Assembly (NCBI RefSeq): GCF_000204055.1 | Contig: NW_006768790.1 | Coordinates: 637,534 to 701,533 of the forward strand | Reading direction: 5' to 3' | Length of the DNA: 64,000 nt | From: Melampsora larici-populina 98AG31 | Taxonomy: Eukaryota > Basidiomycota > Pucciniomycetes > Pucciniales > Melampsoraceae | Shown here: positions 1 through 11,060 of the stretch, in pieces | Numbering within the stretch: position 1 is the first letter of the stretch | Layout of the letters: every line of letters starts with the position of its first letter | Notes under the pieces: model-generated | The model's input: the letters and a program-made list of their open reading frames with translations, nothing else | The model's database searches: none | Told to the model about the DNA's origin: nothing | Made by a program: the position numbers and the translations under genes

Positions 1-2113
1 CTAATAAGAAAAGAACTTCGACCATCAAAATACACACCAGTCAGTTCAGAAGGTGTTTTAGTTGGCTACAATCAAGACAACTTCAATCTTCAAATTTATG
101 ATGTCAAAGATCGAAAAATTTACATTACTCCTCACGCAACCTTCAATGAAGAAGTCTTTCCCTTCTTGAATACTCACCCAGCTCGCTCAGTTGATACATC
201 AATTGTCAAAAGCTTCTACTTTGATGATGATGAATTGCTCATTGATTCCACAGTTGAAATAAATCGTGGTAATAATCAATCGAGTTCTGATGAAGTAGAA
301 GAAGAACGACATGAATTAACTGTTGCTGAAAATTTGTCTGACATTCCTCCTGATCTGTCAAATCAAAATCAAGCAGAAAATATCGCCTCAATAATTAATG
401 ATGCTGTACCTAATCAACCTCAAACCAGAAGATCGACTAGAAACCAATCAAAAATTGACTATAAGGGAATGTGTAATGTTGCGTATTTTGAATCATGCAA
501 ATTCATGACCTATTTCTCATGTCTACCTCCAGAGTGTTATGAAATTTCCAACTCTATTCCCAACCCGAAATCGTACAAAAAGGCTATGCTGGCGGGTGAC
601 TCCCCCAGATGGCGTGAAGCTTGCGATAAAGAGATGAGTTCACTTCTCAAAAAGGACGTATGGGAAGTTGTTGACCAACCTAGACACAAATGTGTCATTC
701 GTGGTATGTGGATCTTTTGCAAGAAACTCAACGGCAATGGAACTATGAAGTTCAAGGCAAGGTATGTGGCTTTAGGTAATACTCAGGTGGAAGGTGTCGA
801 CTACGGCGAGACTTTCGCACCCACCGGAAAACCTACTTCTTTCCGAATCCTAGTAGCAATGGCAGCTATCTACGGCTGGGACATCCATCAAATGGACACC
901 GTAACGGCATTTCTGAATGGACTTCTGGAAGATGAAATATACATTGAGCAACCTGAAGGTTACGTAATTGAAGGACTTGAAGATAAAGTTTTGAAACTGA
1001 ATCGCTCGTTGTATGGTTTAAAACAATCCCCTAAAATCTGGCAAGATGATGTCCAAGCTTACCTTGTCAGCATCGGGTTCATTCAGTGTCCCATTGACCA
1101 TTGCATTTATATACGGTCAGACGAAATTAAACGATTCTTTACTGTTGTGTACGTTCACGTTGACAACATGGCGATTACTGGTAATGATTCACTTACCTTC
1201 AAAAAGGAGATTTCGTCAAAGTGGGAAATGGAGGACCTTGGATTAGCTCAAATGGTAGTTGGAATCGAAATCACAAGAAAGAACACTCACTCGTATTCTC
1301 TCACTCAATCTCGATTTGCAGATACTATTCTGAACCGATTTGGCATGACTAACTCAAAGCCTGCATCTACACCACTCACACCTAACTTAAAACTCTATTG
1401 TGCCTCCGATGAGGAAATTTCTACTTTTGCCCTTCTTAAACTGAACTATAGAAGTCCTGTGGGATCATTGATGTATCTCTCCCAGTGCACCAGACCGGAT
1501 CTTGCTCACGCGGTGGGAGTTCTGTCCCAGCACCTGGATCGGCCTAGTCTTCAACATTGGAACGCATGTCTTCAGGTGTTCAGGTATCTCAAAGGAATTA
1601 TCAATTTAGGAATCACGTACTGCGGAAATGAAAATCAAAAAGTTTCAGGTCAGAAAAGTTTCAATTTACCCATCTCACACTGCGATGCCGACTGGGCCGG
1701 CAACAAGAACACAAGACGATCCACAATGGGATACATCTTCACCTTGGCCGGGGGTGCTCTCTCATGGAAGAGCCGATTGCAACCAACTGTTGCATTATTA
1801 TCGTGCGATTACAGAAGCTGGCCAAGAACTCCTCTGGCTTTGACGAATGATGGAGTCCTTTGGATGCCATGATGACAATCCTACTCAACTTCAAAGTGAC
1901 AACTTAGGAGCCATTCATCTCACCAGCAAATCAATATTTCACGGGAGAACAAAGCATATAGAGATTCAGTATCATTGGATCCGCGAGATCCTCAACAAGG
2001 GTTATATTTCTCTTCATCACTGTCCAACCGAGGACATGGTGGCTGATATACTTACAAAAGCTTTAGGCAAGCAGCAATTCATTAAGCTGAGAAGTAGACT
2101 GGGAATTAAGTGA
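1..2113 (+). pseudogene. copia pol: reverse transcriptase and RNase H, decayed
   Basis: The reading frame is open from base 1, so the start is outside the window. The reverse transcriptase is clear: an RGMWIFCKKLNGNG block, FAPTGKPTSFRILVA, HQMDTVTAFLNG (first catalytic Asp) and SLYGLKQSPKIW. It is followed by the copia RNase H block (HCDADWAGNKNTRRSTMGY and a C-terminal KHIEIQYHWIREIL). Three lesions are visible. The catalytic HVDD box reads HVDN (GAC to AAC). A shift near 1800 moves the frame from 1 to 2 just after SWKSRLQPTVAL. An in-frame TGA lies at 1841-1843 where an Arg codon CGA is expected. After that the frame-2 part (1847-2113) completes RNase H. The element cannot make its own enzyme. 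Confidence 0.9.
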
Positions 2114-2136
2114 GTCTCATTTATCTTGAGGGGGTG

Positions 2137-2715
2137 TGTTGGAGTACAAGCTCAGTCATACTGGTCAAAACAAATTGAGCCTCAAGAACAACATTATCAG
2201 TACAAATTTGATCAGTTTGATGTAAGGTAGTTGGTGGAGGATTGAAACGTGTAGTAAAGGTGAACGAATTGGGATGGATAGTATTAGTACGGTATGTAAG
2301 AATGTGGAAGGAAAGAAAGACGTGCTCACCTGATTGGGATAATCAAACTAGGAAGAATTTATGAGCATATCAAAATTGTGGAAGTGTTAGAAGGAGTTAC
2401 CGGATTGGGTTGTGAACTAACAAATTGCAGTATTTTCTTTCACTGGTGATTTCTCTTATTAACTCTGCTCGGTCTCTCGTTTGGAATCTTTTTCCCTCAT
2501 CAAGGAAAAAGATTCTAGATGTAAGTTATTACCAATTAAAATCCTGCTTCATCTATTATTGATTAGAACTCTGCTAAATCCTTTTTTGTTATCTTTCTTA
2601 TTTTATTTATCTCTTACCCTCACTTGTCTAGTGTTTTCTTATAATCCTCCCCTGCCTTAGGTCCGTACGAGTTTAGTACTCAAAGTAGTGTTGCCTCAGC
2701 AGTGTCTCGTCAACA
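2137..2715 (+). repeat. 3' LTR of copia B
   Basis: The 579-bp segment starts TGTTGGAGTACAAG and ends GTCTCGTCAACA. Its termini form the 5-bp inverted pair TGTTG/CAACA expected of a copia LTR, and it directly follows a G-rich polypurine tract after the pol stop. The 5' LTR is not in the window, so LTR divergence cannot be judged. Confidence 0.75.
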
Positions 2716-3408
2716 CAAGCTGATAGTATCTTTGTACCTTTTCTAAAAGGTGTCTTATCCAGAGCGTTGAGCCTGATCAAATTTGAGTTTTCTCACAGGG
2801 AAGGTATTTTTTGAGTGAGGGACAAATATCATCATTAAAGATAACATCTCTTTATTTGACCAGCTTTTGATTTGTGATATCTCACAGGGTGTACCCATTC
2901 CCATCAGGAAGATACGGGAGAGAAATAGCATGTCTAACTGTGGGATCAAGCCTGAGACAGTTTGCTTCAGGAACCTCAAAGTAAACCTCACAACCAAAAG
3001 AGTGGAGCTTAGACAGATCAACAGGAGAGAAAGAGATGAGGGAACGAGGAGATGTAAAGCCCAAAGGAGTAAAACAGGGAATTGATTTCAGGAAATGGGC
3101 GAGAAATCGTAAATCATCAACCCAGAAACTCTTGGGAAGACCTGAACTGAGAAGCAAGCACCTAATGTGATTGTTTATGGTACAATTTGCTCCTTCAGAT
3201 ACCCCATTGAGTTGAGGGGAGTGAGGAGGACCAGGGAAACGTTCAATTCCATAATCCGTTAAATAAAACAAAAAATCCTTTGTGAGATACTCTCCTCCAT
3301 TGTCTGTTTGAAGCTTCTTGACGGAGGTGGATAGATTCAATTCAAACTTGGAGTGAAAAGCTTCAAAACAAGAAAACACACCACTCTTGGATTTCATGGG
3401 ATATATGA
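2716..3408 (-). pseudogene. copia A integrase, C-terminal half
   Basis: On the minus strand this encodes the catalytic core of a copia integrase: YPMKSKSGVFSCFEAF, then KLQTDNGGEYLTKDF (second catalytic Asp), GVSEGANCTINNHIRCL (position of the catalytic Glu) and the C-terminal LHSFGCEVYFEVPE region. A TGA at 2882-2884 interrupts it where CGA (Arg) is expected, and a further shift follows near 2870. The upstream half is at 46848-47532. The two halves join in frame once the 43.4-kb insertion and one TATGA copy are removed. The open frame that continues from here through GC-rich DNA to 3634 is an artefact of reading into the hAT end. Confidence 0.88.
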
Positions 3409-3428
3409 TCAAGTCTGGCTCACAGCGC
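3409..3428 (+). repeat. hAT left terminal inverted repeat
   Basis: The outer 20 bp match the right end with one mismatch (A for G at position 14). The 200 bp just inside are very GC-rich and full of GCGCAGCG-type words, unlike the AT-rich surroundings. They probably form the hAT subterminal region. Similar GC-rich words occur just inside the right end (46680-46830). Confidence 0.85.
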
Positions 3429-3622
3429 AGACGGAAGCGCGCAGCGCGAGGCAGCGCAGCGCCTGGCGCTGGCGCCTCGCTGCCCCGGCAGCGCGGTCCA
3501 CGGGCGTTGCGCCTTTCGCTCTCAATTGAGCGCCCCGTTTGATTGGGCTGCGCTTCGCGCTTCCGGGTCCGGGTCAGCCACACCCTCGCTGCGCTTCTTC
3601 TCGAACTTTCAGCATACCAACC

Positions 3623-3665
3623 CACTGCGTCCACGAGAGACGTTCTCGACGTCGAGATCGTTAGA
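3623..3665 (+). repeat. CACTA left terminal inverted repeat (43 bp)
   Basis: It begins CACTGCGTCCACGAGAG and contains the perfect palindrome CTCGACGTCGAG, a plausible transposase-binding core. It is flanked on the outside by ACC. The sequence downstream (3666-4420) shows no further match to the other end. Confidence 0.85.
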
Positions 3666-5475
3666 ACGTGTCAACTTTGTTCTTTGAGATTTGAAATTTG
3701 AAATTTCGTTCTTCTCCTTAGTCGTAACCTAAGCTCTCTGAGCTATCTGGTGCTCAGCCGTCTTTGAACACTAAGTTAATCAAGTGTATGATCAAAGTTG
3801 AGCTGAACTAGTGCAGCTCAGCACATTACCTGAGACTACAATCGCTCACTATTGGTTTCCACAATCCCTTTCCACTCGGCTTACATCCCTTCCCATCGCT
3901 CGCTCTACCTAAGTAGAGCCAATCACGTTTTTTATGTGCGGGGCGTGAGGATGTCCCGGACACCCGTTTCCAAACCATCATGCTCGGAAGTCCTGATGTT
4001 CAGACAAAGTTTTCGCGGGGAAATCTTTATCTGTAAATTACAGCCACCCTGTCAAATACTAATTTACTCTCCAAAAAGTTCCTCACACGCGAAAAGAAGA
4101 AACCCTTTTGCAATTTCAAGTAACCCGATTTTCAAGGATTTGCTTGATCAATAACCATACTTCAATTATCTTCACTTGATTTCAAATCACAACATGAATC
4201 CAACGACAACTACCCCACCTCACCTCTCCATGCCAAACAACCGTAGTTGAGAGTTGAGAATGATGATTAGGAGTTGCATAGGTAAGTATTCATCCAATCC
4301 ATCTCCATCGTAACTTAATTGTGATATTGATTATTCGCCTTTATCATCTAATCTTCCAATTCATCAAGAAGCTCATCTCAAACAAACTCACCACCGAATC
4401 ATCTTTCACCTACCTCTTCACTCCCTACCGATTCATCTTCATCTTCAGATCATCTATCTTCCTCCAACCTTTCAAGTTCAATCGATCATTTACATCATCA
4501 TTATTTACATCATCATCACTGACATCTCTCTCAAAACCAATCGAATGAATACCTAATCATGGATAGATCCTAATTCCTCTGTTGCTCTATCTACTTCAAT
4601 CAACTAATCACATTCACATTGTAATCATTTGCTCGACACATTCGTTTTTGTAGCTTACAATCATCACCCATTTGATATTTTGTTTAGTTAATCGTTTGAT
4701 TGTTGAAATTTCATACTTGTTCGGATCTATTACGTTAACTTTTGCACACCTACACATTCATGAGATTAATTTCAATCCACATCGATAGCAATTGTTCCAT
4801 AGAGGAAAAAGAGGGTCTCGACTTGAGCTGTTTGTAGAACAGTAAACTAGCTATAGCTACGAGACATTTCAAATCGAAATGATCTTCATCTATCTATCTA
4901 GGAATGAAACCTTTGTGATAAACAAGAGCTTTAGCTACAGCGGCACCATTTGTAGCAGACATAGACTCAACTCAATTTCTAGCAATAGATTTAGTCAAAT
5001 AAACAAATTTGATATCAACAATCTCTCCAACTGATCTTTTGAATAAAGCTACATGATAGATCTGTCATGAGATCAAAGGATATTCCATCAACTGTTATAT
5101 ATCCTTTTGGGATAAACAACGAAGTGTTTGGTAAGCATTTGCGTTATGTTCCTAATGTAGATTGCATTCATACCAAGTCTCCATATATTTCCATTGGTTC
5201 TGTTTCTGCGGTGAAAACGAGGTTTTTTAAAGTGTCAGTCTGTCATTTTTTGAGATGAGATACAATTAGAATCCCGAAACCCCACGGATCCATGAATCAC
5301 CCACATTTGATTGAATGAATTTTTAATTATTAAAAGTATAACATTTTTGGTGGTAGAGGATCAATGATTGATTTAGAGGGAACATCAATGTCAGATCAAA
5401 TAGGGAACATGAATTTCAGATCAAATACATTTCAAGTATAACAAGCCAAATGAAACCTATTCACGAAGAATAATT
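3666..5475. other. CACTA left subterminal region, no gene recognised
   Basis: No convincing gene was found between the left TIR and the stop of the transposase. It holds the left copy of a subterminal inverted repeat (4424-4517). A coding-like remnant on the minus strand around 4880-5050 (SVGEIVDIKFVYLTKSIARN, broken by stops) may be a captured gene piece that I cannot name. The rest is AT-rich. Confidence 0.5.
4424..4517 (+). repeat. Subterminal inverted repeat, left copy
   Basis: About 93 bp match the reverse complement of 41662-41754 with about two differences. The block starts CCTACCGATTCATCTTCATC. It lies 0.76 kb inside the left TIR, while its partner lies 0.31 kb inside the right TIR. 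Such paired subterminal repeats are typical transposase-binding regions of CACTA elements. A gene fragment captured twice is the alternative. Confidence 0.75.
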
Positions 5476-8400
5476 TTATGAAATGAAAATGTAAACGATT
5501 TTATGAAATGAAAATGTAACCAGGCGGAGGATGCGTGCACCCTCATAAACTTGACCACTGTCAACTGCTTTCATCGACAAATGAGCTCTGTGAACAAAGG
5601 CATCAGCCAAAGGATTGCAGTTAACGCAGTTAACAACAATGATAGGACTCACATAATTTTTCAAGCTCACCATAGAGTATGTGCTGCTTTGAATATGAAA
5701 GCTTCCTGCCGGGTTCTTGAGCGCAGCAACATGCCCTATGAGATCACAATAGTCAACAACCACGTGATTGCTTGTCATTTCATATACAATAGTCGCCTTG
5801 AGAAGTGGATGATGCAAGTACAGATTTTTTACGGAATCTTCGGTATCTAGAGGTGTGAATGGCTCTACCAATAGGAATGTTGCTTCTGGGATAGCTTTGC
5901 TACGGAATAAACCCTTGATCTTACCATATGCTATCTTTCCTATGTAATGATAAGAAATCAAGCTATTACCTTTTGTGAGGGAATCACTCGAGTAAGTTTT
6001 CCTTGAAACTCTGAGCCGATTTGTGATTTGTACGAGAGCCGGCAGCTTGTTGGATATATTTGGCGTATGAGAATCATTGTTGATTGAACTGGAAAATCGG
6101 CCGTATCTTTGATTAATATCATTGTTTATATAGCTCAGCCAGATTTGATAATTATCGTGATCAAGTTCCTGATCCTTCCACTTTGGTAATGAAGTACCTG
6201 TGAGTGACTCAATGGCTGACTCCCTGATGCGTTCTTCTGCTTGACTAAGGAATGTTGGGGCTTGATTCAAGACAGCAAGAAGATAGCCTTCACGGGAGAA
6301 AGCTTTACAGAATATTTTGTCCAATTCATCTGTGAAACCGATCATCAGAAAAACCACAAGGATATAAAGAAAAGCAGAGAAAGACGTACCTGGGTGACGA
6401 TTGTTTTGAATGTCCGATAGAGCTCCATTGATACGTTCACCAAAATAACCAGCCGTGGAAGCTGGAGGACCAAAGAGAAGTGCAATATCGGGTAAGTGTT
6501 GGCAAATGTGCATGTTTTTTTTTATGCTGACATGCGGCCAATGGGTGCCTATGTGTTCACGAAAGACTCGAATTCGAGACTGTAGCTCTAGTCCATCTTC
6601 CTTAGTAAAAGTTCGAGATACAGTGACATTGGCTATCTCTACAAGCTTGATGATACTCTGGCACATGATCTGGCGCTGGGGGTCTTCGGAATGATACAAA
6701 TCAGGGATGGTTGCAAGAACCATATACACTGTATAGAAAACGAGCCATTCAGAAGCCTTAATATAACCTAAACTTACTGTCCCAATTTTTGTAGGGACTC
6801 GAGTCATCCAAGAGGGGGTTTGAGTGTTTCTCATGACCTGATGCAGGCGATATAGATCTGCAGGCTTGAATGTTATTGGATTTGATGGAACTTCAAGCGG
6901 CTGAGCAACGTCAAGCGGCTGAGCAACTTCAAGCGGCTGAGCATTCGCAGTTCGTACTCGTTTTCGGACTTGTGTAATTCTTTTGCGCGGTCGAGCCAGA
7001 GAGTCGCGTATAGTGGAGTGGCTGCTGTGTTCAGAGTCGCTGTCACTGATGTTTCCAGGCCTCTTTCGCTTCCTACTATGAGCTGTGCGGATTGGATAGT
7101 GAGAAGATGATCCTTCTTGCACATCAGAGATTCCAGAGGTAGAATTCTGAGATGAGGGGGGGTTATTTCGAACAGCTTTGACCCTGCGAGGTAAGATCTT
7201 GCGCGTGGGGAGGCTAGGTTGTTTGGCGGAATTCTTGCTGTTGGATTCTAGATCAGCAAGGTGTGAATCGGTTTCGGTGCTCTCTAAAGCAGTAAGGTTG
7301 TTGTTGCTGGATTCAGTTGAACTATCATAGACTTCTGACAGATCGGGATTGCGAGATGAGTCATTATGGGTATTTTCAGTTGGATTGTTTTCATTTGTTT
7401 CACATTCAGGAGCATCTAAAGACTCTCGGACCCCGATTAGCCCTAATGGGGGATCAAACTAAATTTTTGAATAAGCCATCATTGAATGATCCAGGTACGG
7501 ACAGAAGAATACTGTGACTCACATGGAAGTCTTCATAAACTCCTCTGTCCGCGTTCGATTCTTCTAGTGCCTTTAATGACTTCCCTGCGGCTTCAATATT
7601 TAATACTGAGATCGCATGATCTTTCATAATTCCAAGGAGTAAACAGTGCATGATGTCTATAGTAACAAAGTTATGGGGTTGCCAGTAAGGGAGCTCCGAA
7701 AAAACGCTGTATCGTACGCCGTACTTATCGAAGATCGTATCTTGTTCCTCCAGGTTTGGAGCGTCTTGCCATGCTTGAGCATGGATCTGATGATTGCACC
7801 TTTTCGGCCACTTGCTCATATCAATTTCGTCAATGTCATTGATTGTGAGATCGCAATGAACACAAAAGTGAGTGGCAGAATGTGCTGCAAAGCCAGAAAT
7901 TTTCCTCATTGCGACCAAGTCAGCAATGAGTGGCCACAGAGCAACTCGAATAAGGCGGCCATTAGGATATTTGTGCGTTGATGTAAAGTGGACACCTTTC
8001 CAAAAGTCTTGAAGCTCCGTCACCAATGGTCGCAAGACGTGATTGATTTGATCCTTTTTGGGTTCACGTGGGCCGGGAACCGTAGCGTAGAGAAACAAAT
8101 ATTCTCGTTTGTATCGGATTGCGGGAGGCAGATTGAAGCAGACAAGAAGGATGTTTCCAGTCGAGATTTGCCGTCGAGATCCACCGCCATGAGGGTTAAA
8201 CCAGTCACAGTAAAGTCCAAACACCAAATGGCCACTTCTTTGAGTGTAGACGCTTCCAGAAATTCGGCATGTATTCCACATCGTCCCGTCCCATATATCT
8301 GACATTGATGAAGGATCATTCCTGGTATGGCGTAATGAAGCATCTAGATCATACTCAAACTGAGGTAGCATCATCATTTTGGCCAACCATACCTTCAAGG

Positions 8401-9363
8401 AAAGGTGATAAAAAATGCGATGAGCTTTCAAGGAAGGCGTGTAGAGGGCAGAATTGCATCGACGACGAATAATTTCTTTCTTCTTCTGTCTCTTCTTAGC
8501 TGGATCCTTTAGGAATCGCATGTTATCACAATTCAGCTTATAGTCAGCTTTGTTAGTTGGATAGGGTGTACCGTTCAGTCCAAAGCAGGTAGGACAGCAG
8601 AGTTCAGAATTGAGTTCGATGTTCAAATTCAGGCGGTCAAATACTGTAGCAAGACTGGTTGGTATCGTGTCCCAGAATGAAACTCCAGTGTACTTTGTTT
8701 CGACAGCTGCTTGTTCGATCTGAAACTTGGAGAAATGAAGCATCCTCCGACATTGCTCGTGACTAGTCTTGGAGATGAGGTTGCTGTGAGCCGCAATGAG
8801 CATAGCGATCATACACGACGGATGGCGAAGATATACCTCCCGGATACGATGTGCGGAAGTGTTGACCCATCGTGATGATGTTTGGGATCTCTGATTGGGC
8901 CCAATTGGAGATGTCTCATTCGGAAGTTCATTGTAATGTCCATCGTCTTCCAAAGGAGTCCGCTCTCGTTGCGTACATAGTGGCCTCTGCTGCACACGAT
9001 CTGGCATGTCTCCAGTGCTCAAAGATCTTCGTCGCCTCTAAATATCACACGTCAAGAGAGACAAAGGTCCATCAGAAGCAGATAATTATATACAACAAAT
9101 GTTTCACGTACCACGTTGGGTACCGTTCTTCTCATTTCCCGGGATGACTGACCACCATCTTGATCGTTTTGGACTTGCGGTGGGGGGCTATTCACCGAGT
9201 GCTGATTTGATTTCCGATTTGCTTCTAGCTTTTGTGCATGTGCTGCCGCATTTTTCTTGCTTCGGTTGACTCCGCGATATGAAACTCCGCCGAGCTCGAA
9301 GCTTTGACTTGCACATCCTAGTTCTGTGCACTCACAACGGTAGATCTTGGGCAAAGACGACAT
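5476..9363 (-). CDS. tnp2/Plavaka-type CACTA transposase
   Basis: A four-exon model (9363-9112, 9037-7523, 7458-6390, 6329-5476) with GT-AG introns gives an uninterrupted protein of about 1229 aa. The N-terminus has a Cys-rich start (MSSLPKIYRCECTELGC). The catalytic region shows FGLYCDWFNPHGG (first Asp), FNLPPAIRY, VPGPREPKK, a CVHC knuckle, FVTIDIMHCLLLGI (second Asp) and, in exon 3, GYFGERINGALSDIQNN (the Glu). This order is that of the tnp2/Plavaka lineage, which cuts and pastes elements with CACTR ends. A low-complexity linker containing QPLEVAQPLDVAQPLEV separates the second Asp from the Glu. All key residues and splice sites are intact, so the gene may be active. It lies 1.8 kb inside the left TIR and is transcribed toward it. 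Confidence 0.88.
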
Positions 9364-9369
9364 CTGCAA

Positions 9370-11060
9370 ATGAAAGATCTTGAGTTAAGTCCGATATCAG
9401 TTGGACAAGATTGCCTGGTGCTGAAAGGAATTCTGATCACCCTAGCTGTAAACAGTTACACGTGTGTGTAACCATACATTCTCCGCTCTTCTTCTCCAAA
9501 CACAACTTGTCTTCTGATAAATGGAAGACCTCTTCTACATATGCCTCTTGATCCCTCACTCCATACAACAATAGCTGGATCACTTGTTTCATTACACGTC
9601 ATCACCGTGGTAAGCTTTCTTGCTTTCAGGGACTCAGCAAATTCCACTCATGAAAAAACAGTGGAAGTGTGGCTTCTCAGCAACAAGATAGAGACGATGA
9701 ACGCCTTTGTATGCACATCATGTATGTAAACAATGAGTATAAGCTTGATGCATTAAGTTGTAGAGTTGCCTGATAGATCAGACTTCACCATATGATAAAT
9801 CTGATATGAAACCGCCTTGGCTGGATTCCAAGAATTTTGACTGATTAAACTACATATATGAAACAAATACAAGGATGAAGCGAAAAGATTGTCAGCAATT
9901 TGATCACTTCTTCACTCCTTTCGATCTCTTCATCTTTTCTTTGCACTTTTGACCTGTTCCTAAAAATCAAGAAAATTAGACTACAAACCAACCAAAAAAG
10001 AAACCAGATACGGAGAGGTAGACTTACAAGGAACAATGAAGAAAATCGTAAGCCCAAACGAATCAATAAACAAACATAAGGATCAGCTATTCAGACATCA
10101 TTACTGGAGAGTTTGTCTCGCACATACCAAAGTTGCTATTCGAAGGAGTGAAGAAGCCATACATTTTAATTCATCAATAGATTCATATGCTTCATGGTAA
10201 ATCGAGGTGACACAAAATGAATGAGAAAAACTCACTTGACTTGAAGCAGCTGGATCGAAAAGATTTGAATCTGGATTGAGGTTTTGACAAGTTCAATTAT
10301 TGGAAGCCACTAAAAGTAATAAACAAAGTTCAACCATATGCTATATGAGGATCTGAGAAATACTTTTGACCGACACTGAATAGTCGACCCGTCATACATT
10401 TTCTTGAAGCTGATAGCTATATTTTTAGGAGAAATAGATGTGAACAGATGTTATCTATAGAAATGAGCAAAAAAAGTCAAGAGTGAAATTGAACAAACCC
10501 ATATAAAGAGGTTGCCATTGTCGGATTAAGATGACAGGATATCTTGAAGTACAAAGAAGTTCACAAACTGGAAGTTACTGTTTCTGTGAAAAACAGAAAC
10601 TGGCAGAAACCAAAGGCAGAAACATGTGCTGTATGTGATCGAAATTTACACCCATCGTGTAAAATACCCGAGGGAGCTCAGCTCGAAAGGATCCTGTCCC
10701 GTGATTGCCCTGTATTGGGGCACTGCGGGGTCCTCTCAGGAAGTGATTCTCGATTTGTTTCTAATTCGGACTTCTCAGTGTCATATAGACTACTAGGATA
10801 GGCTTCTCAGATTGATAGGGCTGGTACTTAGCATTTGAATTGATTCTGATCAGCAGATTTTATGCGTATCTGTGACACAAAGAAGTATTTTGGAAGCCTG
10901 AAACTTGAGCAAAGAAAAATAACAAGATAAATATGTACATATCAAGAACAAAAATAAAATGACAAGTGATATCTCAAAATGAAGAAAGAGTGGTATCTCA
11001 AGTCAAGCAAAGTCAACAAATAGGAAGTATTGGATCAGGTGGATTGTGAAATGAGTTGAG
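9370..11060. other. Intergenic stretch inside the giant element
   Basis: This is the spacer between the transposase start and the 3' end of the exon-cassette gene. I saw only short open frames without splice support or recognisable motifs. The first few hundred bases should contain the transposase promoter. Confidence 0.5.

Larger units (their letters stand above)
1..2715 (+). mobile_element. Ty1/copia LTR retrotransposon B, 3' part (left end outside window)
   Basis: The segment holds the end of a copia pol gene (reverse transcriptase and RNase H), a purine-rich tract (around 2128-2136) and a 3' LTR ending at 2715. The 5' half lies beyond the left edge. It is inserted into the older minus-strand copia A, whose integrase gene resumes at 2716. 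The expected 5-bp target duplication would be CAAGC (2716-2720), but its partner is off-window. The copy is defective, with a premature stop, a frameshift and a catalytic-residue change in pol. Confidence 0.85.

Noticed and set aside
2882..3634. A 250-aa open frame that seems to fuse a GC-rich Arg/Ala-rich protein to an integrase.
   Set aside because: The first 75 residues come from reading the GC-rich hAT end and the CACTA/hAT junction. Only the part below 3408 is copia integrase.
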